Below the pieces are notes generated by a model. The model was given only the letters and a program-made list of their open reading frames with translations, did not search any database and was not told the origin of the DNA. Positions 36,095-43,710 of a DNA stretch of 64,000 nt are shown piece after piece; the first letter of the stretch is position 1, and the number at the start of each line of letters is the position of its first letter. The DNA is from Aeromonas sobria. Lineage in GTDB: Bacteria; Pseudomonadota; Gammaproteobacteria; Enterobacterales; Aeromonadaceae. The stretch is from NCBI RefSeq assembly GCF_000820145.1, contig NZ_CDBW01000036.1, positions 1-64,000 of the forward strand. Reading direction: 5' to 3'. A program made the position numbers and the translations under genes.

Positions 36095-37057
36095 TTATGT
36101 TGCCCGGCTACCGCGAAAAGAGCGTCGCCACTCGCTGGGGGAGATGGCAAAGCGGGCTCGGAAGTGATTGCGCAGGGAGGTGGCACTCTTGAAGCCGACC
36201 AGTTCGGCAATGCGATCGATGGAATGACCGCTTACCTCCAGCAACTCCTGACTGCGTCTGAGCCGTTCCGCCAGCAGCCATTCACCCACCGAGAGGCCGA
36301 TAGCCTGATGAAAGCGGCGGGTAAAGGTGCGCCGACTCATCAGGGTGTGGGCCGCCAGAGAATCCAGGGTGTGAGGCTCGGCCAGATGGGCGCGCAGGTG
36401 ATCGAGCAACTGGTTCATCCGGACATCGCGGGTGGAGGCGGGCACCGGCTGCTCGATAAACTGGGCCTGACCCCCTTCCCGGTGGGGCGGGATCACCAGC
36501 CGCCGTGCCACCTTGTTGGCAATGGCCGAGCCATGGTACTGGCGTACCAGATAGAGGCAGCAGTCCAGCCCGGCGGCGGTGCCTGCCGAGGTGACCAGCC
36601 CATCATCATCCACATAGAGGGCATTGGTATCGAGCTGTACGCAGGGAAAGCGGCGGCAGAAATCCTGTTCGTACTCCCAGTGGGTGGAAGCCTTGCGACC
36701 ATTGAGCAGCCCGGCGTAGGCGAGCACATAGGTGCCGAGACAGAGCCCGACCAGCCGGGCACCTCTGGCTCTGGCGGCGATCAGGGCATCGAGCAGTGCC
36801 GCCGGTGGCCGGGCTGCCGGGTCATGCCAGAAGGGGATGACGATGATCTCCGCCTCGGTCAGTACCTCCAGCCCATGGGGGGCCTGAATGGTGAAGCCTT
36901 GTGCCGAGTGTGAGTGACGGTTGCCATCACCGCAGCAGATCTTGAGCTCGAACAGCGGTTGGCCCGGCAGGATATCGCCGAAGATGAGGCAGGGTACGGC
37001 GCAGTGAAAGGGGCTGAAGTGATCGAAGGTCACCACGGCAACGGTCGGGGTGGGCAT
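36095..37057 (-). CDS. GlxA-type transcriptional regulator (DJ-1/PfpI domain plus AraC helix-turn-helix)
   Basis: A 320-residue regulator. The N-terminal DJ-1/PfpI-like sensor (about 5-190) has the nucleophile-elbow-like segment LVGLCLGTYVLAYAGLLNGRKASTHWEYE. The C-terminal AraC domain (about 215-310) includes MSRRTFTRRFHQAIGLSVGEWLLAERL and a second helix pair ending FRARFAISPSEWRR. Ligand and targets are unknown. The MBL-fold gene lies upstream on the same strand, so the two may be linked in function. Confidence 0.88.
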   Translation of the reverse strand: MPTPTVAVVTFDHFSPFHCAVPCLIFGDILPGQPLFELKICCGDGNRHSHSAQGFTIQAPHGLEVLTEAEIIVIPFWHDPAARPPAALLDALIAARARGARLVGLCLGTYVLAYAGLLNGRKASTHWEYEQDFCRRFPCVQLDTNALYVDDDGLVTSAGTAAGLDCCLYLVRQYHGSAIANKVARRLVIPPHREGGQAQFIEQPVPASTRDVRMNQLLDHLRAHLAEPHTLDSLAAHTLMSRRTFTRRFHQAIGLSVGEWLLAERLRRSQELLEVSGHSIDRIAELVGFKSATSLRNHFRARFAISPSEWRRSFRGSRAT

Positions 37058-37114
37058 TATGTTGGCTCCCCTCTGCGCGCAGGACTCTCATCATAAGCGT
37101 TCGGCAGTGAAAGC

Positions 37115-37143
37115 CGAAGGGCCATGTCTGGCATGGCCCTTCG
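37115..37143. repeat. Inverted repeat between the MBL hydrolase and GlxA-type genes
   Basis: CGAAGGGCCATG (37115-37126) pairs perfectly with CATGGCCCTTCG (37132-37143), loop TCTGG. No T-run follows, so it may be an RNA hairpin rather than a classical terminator. Confidence 0.7.
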
Positions 37144-37155
37144 CCCTCCTGCGGA

Positions 37156-37926
37156 TCACAGCGATATCGCCTCGCCATCTTCCGGTACCCGTACCCGATC
37201 CGTCATGCCCCGTTCCGCCAGATAGTCGCGCAGCTCCTGGCGTGACAGCAGGGCGTGGTTGACCGCCTCCATGTGGCTGGCGATCAGCGTGGCTTGCGGT
37301 GCGGCCTGATATACGGCGGCGACATCATCCTTGCCCATGATGATGGAACCGAGCACGGGCACCTGTGCATCGCCGCAGTTGAGGATGACGACCTCGGGCT
37401 GATGCTGTTGCAGGGCTTGCTCGACCCGGGGATGCCAGATGGTATCACCGGCCAGATAGAGGCACTGCTCATCGGGGTGGGAGAAGACCACGCCGCACAC
37501 CTCTCCCATGCGCTCGCCAAGTACCGCCATCAGCTGATCGTTGCCATGCTGGCCACCGGTCTGCTGCAGGCGAATACCGGCAAACTCGGGCTGTTCGCTC
37601 AGCAGGCGCACATCCTCAAAATCACTGGCACGAATGGCATCGGCATCCTTCTGGTGTTGTACAAACAGCGGCAGATGCTTGGGGATCAGGGCTCTGGCGG
37701 CGTCATCCCAGTGGTCAGGATGATCGTGGGTGACGATAACGGCATCCACATCGACCAGCGCATCGATCGATAGCGGCAGCTCGACCAGCGGATTGCGCAG
37801 CTGGCTGTTGGCGGTGCCCTCAAAGCCGGGGAAGGCTCCCTTGGCCGAGAGCATGGGATCTATCAGAAAGCGGGTGCCGGCATAGTCGAGCAGCAGGGTG
37901 GCGTTGCGAACCTGGGTAATTTTCAT
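37156..37926 (-). CDS. MBL-fold metallo-hydrolase (UlaG/YtnP-like)
   Basis: A 256-residue metallo-beta-lactamase-fold hydrolase. The metal motif THDHPDHWDD (HxHxDH, about residues 67-76) is intact, and later His and Asp ligands (YLAGDTIWH, IASHMEAVNH) can be seen. The longer frame to 37989 lacks a site. The ATG at 37926 has GGAG eight bases before it. The substrate is unknown; it need not be a beta-lactamase. It lies 98 bases upstream of the GlxA-type regulator. Confidence 0.85.
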   Translation of the reverse strand: MKITQVRNATLLLDYAGTRFLIDPMLSAKGAFPGFEGTANSQLRNPLVELPLSIDALVDVDAVIVTHDHPDHWDDAARALIPKHLPLFVQHQKDADAIRASDFEDVRLLSEQPEFAGIRLQQTGGQHGNDQLMAVLGERMGEVCGVVFSHPDEQCLYLAGDTIWHPRVEQALQQHQPEVVILNCGDAQVPVLGSIIMGKDDVAAVYQAAPQATLIASHMEAVNHALLSRQELRDYLAERGMTDRVRVPEDGEAISL

Positions 37927-38071
37927 GGGGTGGCTCCATGTTGGCTGGTGGATATGCAACCAATTATGGGGTGCGGAGCGAGTTGCCATCAGTGGCCCAC
38001 GGGTCGATTATCATCACTATTGGGCCAATAGGGTGATAAGTGCGACCATTTAAAAAATTTGAAAAAATCCC

Positions 38072-38098
38072 CTTGAAAGGAAAAAGTGAGCCCCTATA
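38072..38098 (+). promoter_or_regulatory. Sigma-32 heat-shock promoter of the small heat-shock genes
   Basis: CTTGAAA (38072-38078), 12 bases, then CCCCTATAT (38091-38099) match the sigma-32 consensus CTTGAAA-N11-16-CCCCATNT closely. It precedes the first small heat-shock gene by about 95 bases. Confidence 0.85.
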
Positions 38099-38109
38099 TA
38101 GGTAACAAG

Positions 38110-38195
38110 GCCGGAACGCTCGACAGAGGTTTCGACCAGGCGCCCGTCCATAAGGAGGGCAAACAATCCGTTATCGCTCACAAGAGGGTAATACT
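38110..38195 (+). promoter_or_regulatory. ROSE-like RNA thermometer in the ibpA leader
   Basis: The leader ends with UCGCU (38174-38178, the UYGCU motif of ROSE elements) a few bases before the Shine-Dalgarno AAGAGGG (38182-38188) and ATG 38196. Upstream GC stems fit the multi-hairpin layout of ROSE. Temperature control is inferred from the motif and gene family. Confidence 0.7.
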
Positions 38196-38609
38196 ATGCG
38201 TTCTATCGACTTTTCTCCGCTCTATCGTTCTGCCATTGGTTTCGATCGTCTGGCCAATCTCATTGAATCTGCGGCCAGCAATGGCAATGCCGGTTATCCC
38301 CCCTACAACATCGAGCAGCTGGGTGACAGCGACTACCGCATCAGCATGGCGGTGGCGGGTTTTACCCAGGAAGAGCTGGAGCTGAGCTTCCAGGAAAATC
38401 TGCTGACGGTGAAGGGCAACAAGCAGGCCGACACTGGGCGCAACTATCTCTATCAGGGGATCGCCGAACGTGGTTTCGAGCGCCGCTTCCAGCTGGCTGA
38501 CTATGTGCGGGTGAAAGGGGCCGACCTGAAAAACGGCTTGCTGCACATCGAGCTGGTGCGTGAAGTGCCCGAGGCGATGAAGCCGCGCAAGATTGAGATC
38601 AACGGCTGA
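38196..38609 (+). CDS. ibpA: Small heat-shock protein Hsp20 (IbpA-like)
   Basis: A 137-residue small heat-shock chaperone. The alpha-crystallin core (about 33-125) has [23 protein letters not shown] and [17 protein letters not shown]. The C-terminus KPRKIEI carries the I-x-I type tail. It holds aggregating proteins for DnaK and ClpB. It has a sigma-32 promoter and a ROSE-like leader. A paralogue follows. Confidence 0.93.
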   Translation: MRSIDFSPLYRSAIGFDRLANLIESAASNGNAGYPPYNIEQLGDSDYRISMAVAGFTQEELELSFQENLLTVKGNKQADTGRNYLYQGIAERGFERRFQLADYVRVKGADLKNGLLHIELVREVPEAMKPRKIEING

Positions 38610-38701
38610 TAGCCTGAATCCACTGAAATTTTAAAATTTCCCGGGTGCCGATGACGGGCCTGTGGAGAGTTGAACCTGTTGCTTATTAGAAGGATAGGAT
38701 T
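38610..38701 (+). promoter_or_regulatory. Second ROSE-like RNA thermometer, ibpB leader
   Basis: UUGCU (38679-38683) lies just before the Shine-Dalgarno GAAGGA (38689-38694) and ATG 38702. This repeats the ROSE layout of the ibpA leader, as known for both genes in E. coli ibpAB. Confidence 0.7.
38625..38640. repeat. AT-rich 16-bp palindrome in the ibpA-ibpB gap
   Basis: GAAATTTTAAAATTTC is a perfect palindrome at the start of the second leader. It may form a minor hairpin of the thermometer. Confidence 0.6.
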
Positions 38702-39142
38702 ATGCGTAACCTCGATTTTTCTCATCTCTATTCCAACGCCGTCGGCTTCGAGCGGATGGCCCGTGAGCTGGAAGGTCTGTTCGAGCAGAAGACCGCCGCT
38801 TACCCCCCGTACAACATTGAAAAGCGCGATCAGGATGGCTATCGCATCACAGTCGCCGTGGCTGGCTTCGAGCGCGAAGAGCTGGCGCTGGAGACCGAAA
38901 ACGGCACTCTCAAGGTGAAGGGGCGCAAAGGGGCTGCGGCCGGTGAGCGCCAGTTCCTCCATCAGGGGATTGCCGAGCGTGACTTCGAGCTTGCCTTCAA
39001 GCTGAGCCAGCACGTGGAGGTGCAAGGCGCCAAGCTGGAGCATGGTCTGCTGACCATCGATCTGGCGCGCGAACTGCCGGAGGCGCTCAAGCCCCGCGCG
39101 ATTCACATCGGTAAACCCGACCCGCTGGCGCTGCCCGGTTAA
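38702..39142 (+). CDS. ibpB: Small heat-shock protein Hsp20 (IbpB-like)
   Basis: A 146-residue paralogue of the gene before it: the starts [19 protein letters not shown] and MRNLDFSHLYSNAVGFERM correspond. It has an alpha-crystallin core and the tail PRAIHI. The pair likely form mixed oligomers, as IbpA/IbpB do. It is co-transcribed and has its own thermometer leader. Confidence 0.92.
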   Translation: MRNLDFSHLYSNAVGFERMARELEGLFEQKTAAYPPYNIEKRDQDGYRITVAVAGFEREELALETENGTLKVKGRKGAAAGERQFLHQGIAERDFELAFKLSQHVEVQGAKLEHGLLTIDLARELPEALKPRAIHIGKPDPLALPG

Positions 39143-39166
39143 GCAAACCGGATCGCGATAAACGAC

Positions 39167-39198
39167 AAAGGCCTGCATCTGCAGGCCTTTCTGTTTTG
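39167..39198. terminator. Bidirectional terminator between ibpB and avtA
   Basis: AAAGGCCTGCA (39167-39177) pairs with TGCAGGCCTTT (39180-39190). T-rich bases follow on the plus strand and partly on the minus strand, serving convergent genes. Confidence 0.85.
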
Positions 39199-39213
39199 TA
39201 TCGCTGGATTGGA

Positions 39214-40464
39214 TTAACCAGCGTAGAGGGTGTTGATCTCGTCCGCCAGAATGGCGATACCGCGGCGCACCAGCTCCTCGCTCTGGGAGTAGTTGAGGCG
39301 GATGCACTCCTGGCTGTGACGCCACTCGGGGTCATCGATACCGGGGAAGAAGTAGTGACCCGGCACGATCAGCAGGTTCTTCGCCTTCAGTCGCTCATAG
39401 AGTTCCTGACAGTGGATCGGCAAGCCTTCAAACCAGAGCCAGAGGAAGAGGGCGCCTTCCGGCTTGTGGATATGGAAGCGCGGGTCGGGGATCGCTTGGC
39501 GCAGCAGTTGTACCGCCAGCTCGGCTTTTTGCTGATAGAAGGGTTTCACCACCTGTTCGCTGAGAGTGATGATATCGCCGCTCTCGATCATCGGGATGGT
39601 GATGGCGGGCCCCAGACTGCCCGGCGCCAGATTGATGATGCCGCTCAGGTTGGTGATGGCCTGAATGATCTTCTCGTCGGCGAGGACGATGCCGCAGCGG
39701 GTGCCCGGCAATCCCAGTTTGGAGAGGCTCATGCAGAGGATAGTGTTGGCGTTCCAGAACGGTTTGGCTTCGCTGAAGATGATGCCCGGGAAGGGGACGC
39801 CGTAGGCGTTGTCGATCAGCAGCGGAATGCCCTTGTCGCGGGCGATCTGATCGAGGTGTTCGATCTCTTCGTCGGTCAGCACATTACCGGTGGGGTTGGT
39901 CGGGCGAGAGACACAGATCACCCCGATGTCGTCACCCACCTGCAGGCTCTCGAAATCCACGTGGTATTTGAACTGGCCATCGGGCAGTTTCTCGATGGTG
40001 GGCTTGTAGGCCACGAAGTAGTCGTCCGCCAGCGCCGAGTCGGCATAGCCGATGTATTCGGGAGCGAGCGGGAACAGCACCTTCTTCTTGCGGCCATCGG
40101 CAAATTCGCCGGCCAGCAGGTTGAACAGATAGAAAAAGGCATTCTGGCTGCCGTTGGTCAGGGCGATATTGCGGGACGTGATATCCCATCCCAGCTCCTT
40201 GCTGAGCAGGGCGGCCAGCGCCTTGGTGAACCTGTCTTTGCCCTGGGGGCCGTCGTAGTTGGCCATCGCTTTGACCAGCTCGCCGTTGTCGAGCAGGCTC
40301 TTGGCTTCCGCCTGAAAGCGTTCCAGCATGGCGGGGATGGGGGCAGGATTGCCGCCACCCAGCATGATGGCGTCCGGATTGGTCAGCCCCTGATTGAGGT
40401 CATCCATGAGTTGGGTAATACCGGCGTGGCGAGTGAACTTCTCGCCGAACAAGGAAAATTCCAT
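39214..40464 (-). CDS. avtA: Valine-pyruvate transaminase AvtA
   Basis: A 416-residue class-I PLP aminotransferase converting valine and pyruvate to 2-ketoisovalerate and alanine. The start MEFSLFGEKFTRHAGITQLMDDL matches E. coli AvtA. The PLP lysine lies in MSLSKLGLPGTRCG (about 245). SRPTNPTGNV and NYDGPQG are conserved. It is a single gene with its own terminator, next to the heat-shock genes as in Vibrio. Confidence 0.96.
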   Translation of the reverse strand: MEFSLFGEKFTRHAGITQLMDDLNQGLTNPDAIMLGGGNPAPIPAMLERFQAEAKSLLDNGELVKAMANYDGPQGKDRFTKALAALLSKELGWDITSRNIALTNGSQNAFFYLFNLLAGEFADGRKKKVLFPLAPEYIGYADSALADDYFVAYKPTIEKLPDGQFKYHVDFESLQVGDDIGVICVSRPTNPTGNVLTDEEIEHLDQIARDKGIPLLIDNAYGVPFPGIIFSEAKPFWNANTILCMSLSKLGLPGTRCGIVLADEKIIQAITNLSGIINLAPGSLGPAITIPMIESGDIITLSEQVVKPFYQQKAELAVQLLRQAIPDPRFHIHKPEGALFLWLWFEGLPIHCQELYERLKAKNLLIVPGHYFFPGIDDPEWRHSQECIRLNYSQSEELVRRGIAILADEINTLYAG

Positions 40465-40545
40465 TCGGTGACAGATCCAGAGTCAGTTACGAAGATGTAG
40501 CACCATAGCTCAGTTTAAAAGCGGGTGTCGATCAAAATAACGGGA

Positions 40546-40561
40546 CGTTCCACGTGGAACA
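40546..40561. other. parS-like site upstream of avtA
   Basis: CGTTCCACGTGGAACA differs from the perfect palindrome TGTTCCACGTGGAACA only at the first base. It lies in the avtA upstream gap. Confidence 0.83.
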
Positions 40562-40679
40562 TGGTGCAAAAATTAAGCGTGGTTAAAAGCACCAACTGTT
40601 GGTTTAAAAATGACCGAGCAGGATGCATTTTGCAACTCAATTTGGTATCGCAAGATGGTGAATTTAAACAAAATCATCA

Positions 40680-40710
40680 TGTTATGTGATTTGTGAAGAG
40701 TGGCATAACA
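40680..40710. promoter_or_regulatory. Inverted repeat TGTTATG-N17-CATAACA before the small exported protein
   Basis: Seven-base arms (40680-40686 and 40704-40710) are perfect and spaced about three helical turns apart between centres. TGTGA at 40686-40690 is a CRP half-site look-alike. It may be an operator for the small gene at 40757 or a regulator site. Confidence 0.45.
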
Positions 40711-40756
40711 ATTGGAATAGCTATCTGGTCATCTCAACCATACCGGAGCAAACCAG

Positions 40757-40990
40757 ATGAAAATCCAGATCGCCACCCTGATTGTGAGTGCCCTGAGCCT
40801 GAACGTGATGGCCAACGAAAACCCGCGGCCCGAGCTGGAGAGTGCCCAGCTGGAGCAGGATGTGCAGAGCGAGTTGCAACAGGCATCCCATGCCGTGGTG
40901 CAGGATGCGCTGCACAATCTCAAGCCGCTGGCGCTGGATACCCTGGTGGTGGAGGCGAGCCAGGCTGTGGCGACTCACCCCGAGAGCTGA
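40757..40990 (+). CDS. Small exported protein of unknown function
   Basis: A 77-residue protein I do not recognise. MKIQIATLIVSALSLNVMA is a clear signal peptide. The mature part is short, acidic and Ala/Gln/Leu-rich, likely helical (QDVQSELQQASHAVVQDALHNL). CCGGAG lies ten bases before the start. Its last 71 bases overlap the 3' end of the convergent AraC-type gene. It could be a periplasmic helper or stress peptide; no function is claimed. Confidence 0.65.
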   Translation: MKIQIATLIVSALSLNVMANENPRPELESAQLEQDVQSELQQASHAVVQDALHNLKPLALDTLVVEASQAVATHPES

Positions 40991-41744
40991 GGTAGCGCAG
41001 AGGGGTCTGTCCCGTATGTTGTTTGAAGAAGCTGATAAAGGCGCTGTCGCTGGAGAACTCCAGCGCTGCGGCAATCCTGCTGATAGACTCGCTTTCTGCC
41101 AGCAGCTCCATGGCCCGCAATAGCCGCCACTGCTGACGCCACGCCTGATAGCTCATGCCGGTCTCCCGAATGAAGATGCGGCCAATGGTCTTGTCACTGG
41201 CACCCACCCGTTCGGCCAGCCGGTTGAGCCGATCGGGCAGGGCATCCCCCCGTTTCAACTGCTGTAGCCAGTCGCCCAGTCTGGGATCGGTCGGTAGCGG
41301 CAACTGCCACGACTCCCGCGGTGCCTGCCCCAACTCCTCCATAAACAGTGCCACCGTCCGTTGCTGCTGCTCTTGCGGTTTATCCCACGGCCAGAGTGCC
41401 ATCCGTTCGATCAGTTCGTGCAGCAGCGGATTGACCGCCAGCACCTCCACCGTGGCGGGCAACTCGGGGTGCGGCTGGAAGTAGAGGGAGCGGTAGGCCA
41501 CCACACCACGCATCAATACTCGATGGGCAGTGCCCGCTGGCAGCCAGGCGGCGCGGGTGGGCGGCAGCAGGCAGACCCGACCTTCCAGCTCCATGGTCAT
41601 GCAGCCGGATTGGGCGAACAGCAGCTGATGGCGCTGATGCTGATGCAAACCCGAGTCGTGCCAGCCGAGCGCGGAGGCAATGCCGATCACGCTGCCCGTC
41701 AGCTGGTCGGGGTCAAAAGGGTGATCGGGAAGAATAAAGGCCAT
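40920..41744 (-). CDS. AraC-family transcriptional regulator
   Basis: A 274-residue regulator. The N-terminal cupin-like part has HQHQRHQLLFAQSGCMTMELEGRVCLLPPTRAAWLPAGTAHRV. The AraC domain (about 170-265) includes VGASDKTIGRIFIRETGMSYQAWRQQWRLL. The Pro/Gly-rich tail overlaps the convergent small gene. It is divergent from the MFS exporter, and a 9-bp inverted repeat lies between, so it likely controls that exporter. Confidence 0.88.
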   Translation of the reverse strand: MAFILPDHPFDPDQLTGSVIGIASALGWHDSGLHQHQRHQLLFAQSGCMTMELEGRVCLLPPTRAAWLPAGTAHRVLMRGVVAYRSLYFQPHPELPATVEVLAVNPLLHELIERMALWPWDKPQEQQQRTVALFMEELGQAPRESWQLPLPTDPRLGDWLQQLKRGDALPDRLNRLAERVGASDKTIGRIFIRETGMSYQAWRQQWRLLRAMELLAESESISRIAAALEFSSDSAFISFFKQHTGQTPLRYLSSRGESPQPGSPPPPGYPAPAA

Positions 41745-41745
41745 A

Positions 41746-41790
41746 TGTCCGATTTATGATGTTTATAGTCCTACTTATTGTAATCGGACA
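41746..41790. promoter_or_regulatory. Operator-like inverted repeat between araC-type and MFS genes
   Basis: TGTCCGATT (41746-41754) and AATCGGACA (41782-41790) form perfect 9-bp arms with 27 bases between, in a 92-base divergent gap. This fits a site for the adjacent AraC-type regulator. Confidence 0.65.
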
Positions 41791-41836
41791 ATCGGTATCT
41801 CTCTAGAATGGCGACCTCTTGTGAAGGAGGTTTGTC

Positions 41837-42964
41837 ATGAACAACAAGTTGCCACCGCTCTGGCTGGTGGTGGGATTGATGATGTTTCCCCAGATCGTGG
41901 AGACCATCTACAGCCCGGTGCTGACCCACATCGCCAGCCAGTTTCGGGTGAGCGAGGGGCAGGCATCCCAGACCCTGTCGGTCTATTTTCTGGCGTTTGC
42001 GGTGGGGGTGGTCTGCTGGGGGCGGCTCTGCGATCTGATCGGGCGGCGTCCCGCCATGCTGGCGGGTCTGCTCACCTATGGCGTCGGCACCTTGCTGGCA
42101 CTGCTGGCTAATCAGTTTGAAACCCTGCTGCTGGCTCGGGTCATCTCGGCCTTTGGTGCCGCGGTTGGATCTGTGGTGACCCAGACCATGCTGCGCGATA
42201 GCTATCAGGGTAGCGATCTGGCGCGGGTCTTCTCGGTGATGGGCATAGCACTCTCACTCAGCCCGGTGCTGGGGTTGCTCAGTGGTGGCCAGCTGGCGAG
42301 CGGGTTTGGCTATCTCGGAGTGTTCAGCGGTCTGCTGATATTGGCGGTAGGCTTGCTGCTGGTGACCTGCTGGCAATTGCCGGAAACCCGCCCGGCCACC
42401 ACCCAGCGAGTCGCACTCTGGCCGCTGGCGTGCCGGATGATAAAAGACGGCGGGCTTTGGCGCAGTGCCATGCTGGTCGCCCTGTTCAATACCATGCTGT
42501 TTGGCTACTACAGTCTGGCCCCCTTCCTCTTTGCCGGGCTGGGATTGAGCACCGGCGAGTTTGGTTATTCGGGGATCTTGCTGGCGTTGGCGACTCTGCT
42601 CGGCAGCCTGCTTAACAAGCATCTGCTGGGAAGAGGGTGGCTGCCGTCATCTCTGGTCAGGCTGGCTTGCGTGCTGGCGTTGATTGCCGGGCTGCTGGTC
42701 TGGACAAGTCAGGCCAGCCTCTGGTTCCTGCTGCCCATGATGGGAATCGTGGTGGCCTATGGGGTGGCGATCCCCAATGTGCTGAGTCAGGCGCTGTTGG
42801 CCTATCGCGAAGTGGCGGGCAGTGCTGGCGCCCTGTTCGGGCTTGGCTACTACCTGCTGCTCAGTCTGGGGTTGGCGGTGGCGGCCGGATTGCAGGATCT
42901 CGGCCTGTTGCTGAGTGGCTGTGGTCTGTTGGCGCTGATTTGCTGCGGGCGTCGTTCCACGTGA
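41837..42964 (+). CDS. MFS multidrug exporter, Bcr/CflA-like
   Basis: A 375-residue major facilitator protein with about 12 membrane helices. Motif A-like GRLCDLIGRRPAMLAGL is at about 55-72, and Motif C-like GIALSLSPVLGLLSGGQLA sits near 135-153; this is the drug/H+ antiporter pattern. AAGGAGG precedes the start. The stop codon TGA lies inside a parS-like site. The divergent AraC regulator likely controls it. Substrate is unknown. Confidence 0.88.
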   Translation: MNNKLPPLWLVVGLMMFPQIVETIYSPVLTHIASQFRVSEGQASQTLSVYFLAFAVGVVCWGRLCDLIGRRPAMLAGLLTYGVGTLLALLANQFETLLLARVISAFGAAVGSVVTQTMLRDSYQGSDLARVFSVMGIALSLSPVLGLLSGGQLASGFGYLGVFSGLLILAVGLLLVTCWQLPETRPATTQRVALWPLACRMIKDGGLWRSAMLVALFNTMLFGYYSLAPFLFAGLGLSTGEFGYSGILLALATLLGSLLNKHLLGRGWLPSSLVRLACVLALIAGLLVWTSQASLWFLLPMMGIVVAYGVAIPNVLSQALLAYREVAGSAGALFGLGYYLLLSLGLAVAAGLQDLGLLLSGCGLLALICCGRRST

Positions 42965-42968
42965 AACG
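42953..42968. other. parS-like site spanning the MFS gene stop codon
   Basis: CGTTCCACGTGAAACG matches 14 of 16 positions of the ParB-site consensus with an intact GTTCCACGTGAAAC core. The MFS stop is within it, and the kdpE stop starts at the next base. Confidence 0.85.
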
Positions 42969-43652
42969 TCAGTTGCCGACAAAGCGGTAGCCGATACCGG
43001 ATTCGGTCTCGATCAGCGTCGGTTGCTGGGGGTTATCCCCCAGCTTTTTGCGCAGGCTGGCGATGACGATGCGCAGGTAGTGGGTGTCCTCCTTGTGGCT
43101 CGGCCCCCAGATGTCGTTGAGCAGCTGGGTCTGCATCACCAGCTTGCCGGGGTGGCACACCAGCGCTTGCAGCAGAGCGAACTCCTTGCGGGAGAGAGGG
43201 ATCTCCTCCTCCTTCATGGTCACCTTGTGGCTGCTGATATCCAGTGTCAGGCCGCATTGGGGGAAGTGGCGCCGCTCGCCGCTGCTGACTCCGGCCCGCT
43301 GGCGCAAGAGCACACGGATGCGGGCCATCATCTCACCGATGCCAAATGGTTTGCTCATGTAGTCGTTGGCTCCGGCATCCAGCAGCCGCACTTTCTCCTG
43401 CTCCGAATCGCGGGCCGACAGCACCAGCACAGGGTTGGGGTGATGCTCACGAATGGCCTGCAACACCTGAATGCCATCGCCATCCGGCAGACCGAGATCG
43501 AGGATCACCAGATCGGGGTTGAGGTGGCGATACTGTTCCAGCCCTTCATTAACCCCTACCGCCTCACTCACCTGATGCCCCTCGGCAATCAGGCTGATCC
43601 GCAGAAAGCGACGGATCGCCGCTTCATCATCTATGACCAGAATGTGCGCCAT
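42969..43652 (-). CDS. kdpE: Response regulator KdpE
   Basis: A 227-residue OmpR-family regulator. The receiver phospho-Asp is in LVILDLGLPDG (about 53), and the winged-helix domain (about 130-225) has SRKEFALLQALVCHPGKLV and the tail GYRFVGN. It activates kdpFABC on low K+ or osmotic stress. GGAGG lies before the start. It is 58 bases after kdpD. Confidence 0.96.
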   Translation of the reverse strand: MAHILVIDDEAAIRRFLRISLIAEGHQVSEAVGVNEGLEQYRHLNPDLVILDLGLPDGDGIQVLQAIREHHPNPVLVLSARDSEQEKVRLLDAGANDYMSKPFGIGEMMARIRVLLRQRAGVSSGERRHFPQCGLTLDISSHKVTMKEEEIPLSRKEFALLQALVCHPGKLVMQTQLLNDIWGPSHKEDTHYLRIVIASLRKKLGDNPQQPTLIETESGIGYRFVGN

Positions 43653-43710
43653 CGAACCTCCAGAGGCGAATGGTGGAAGGGGCTGAGTGACCCGATTTGG
43701 CGGTCAACCA

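Noticed and set aside
37115-37143. Hairpin between the MBL and GlxA-type genes as a terminator
   Set aside because: There is no T-run on either side, so it is kept only as an inverted repeat.
39950-39970. TCCACGTGG inside avtA
   Set aside because: Only the central bases match parS; the outer GTT and AAC arms are missing.
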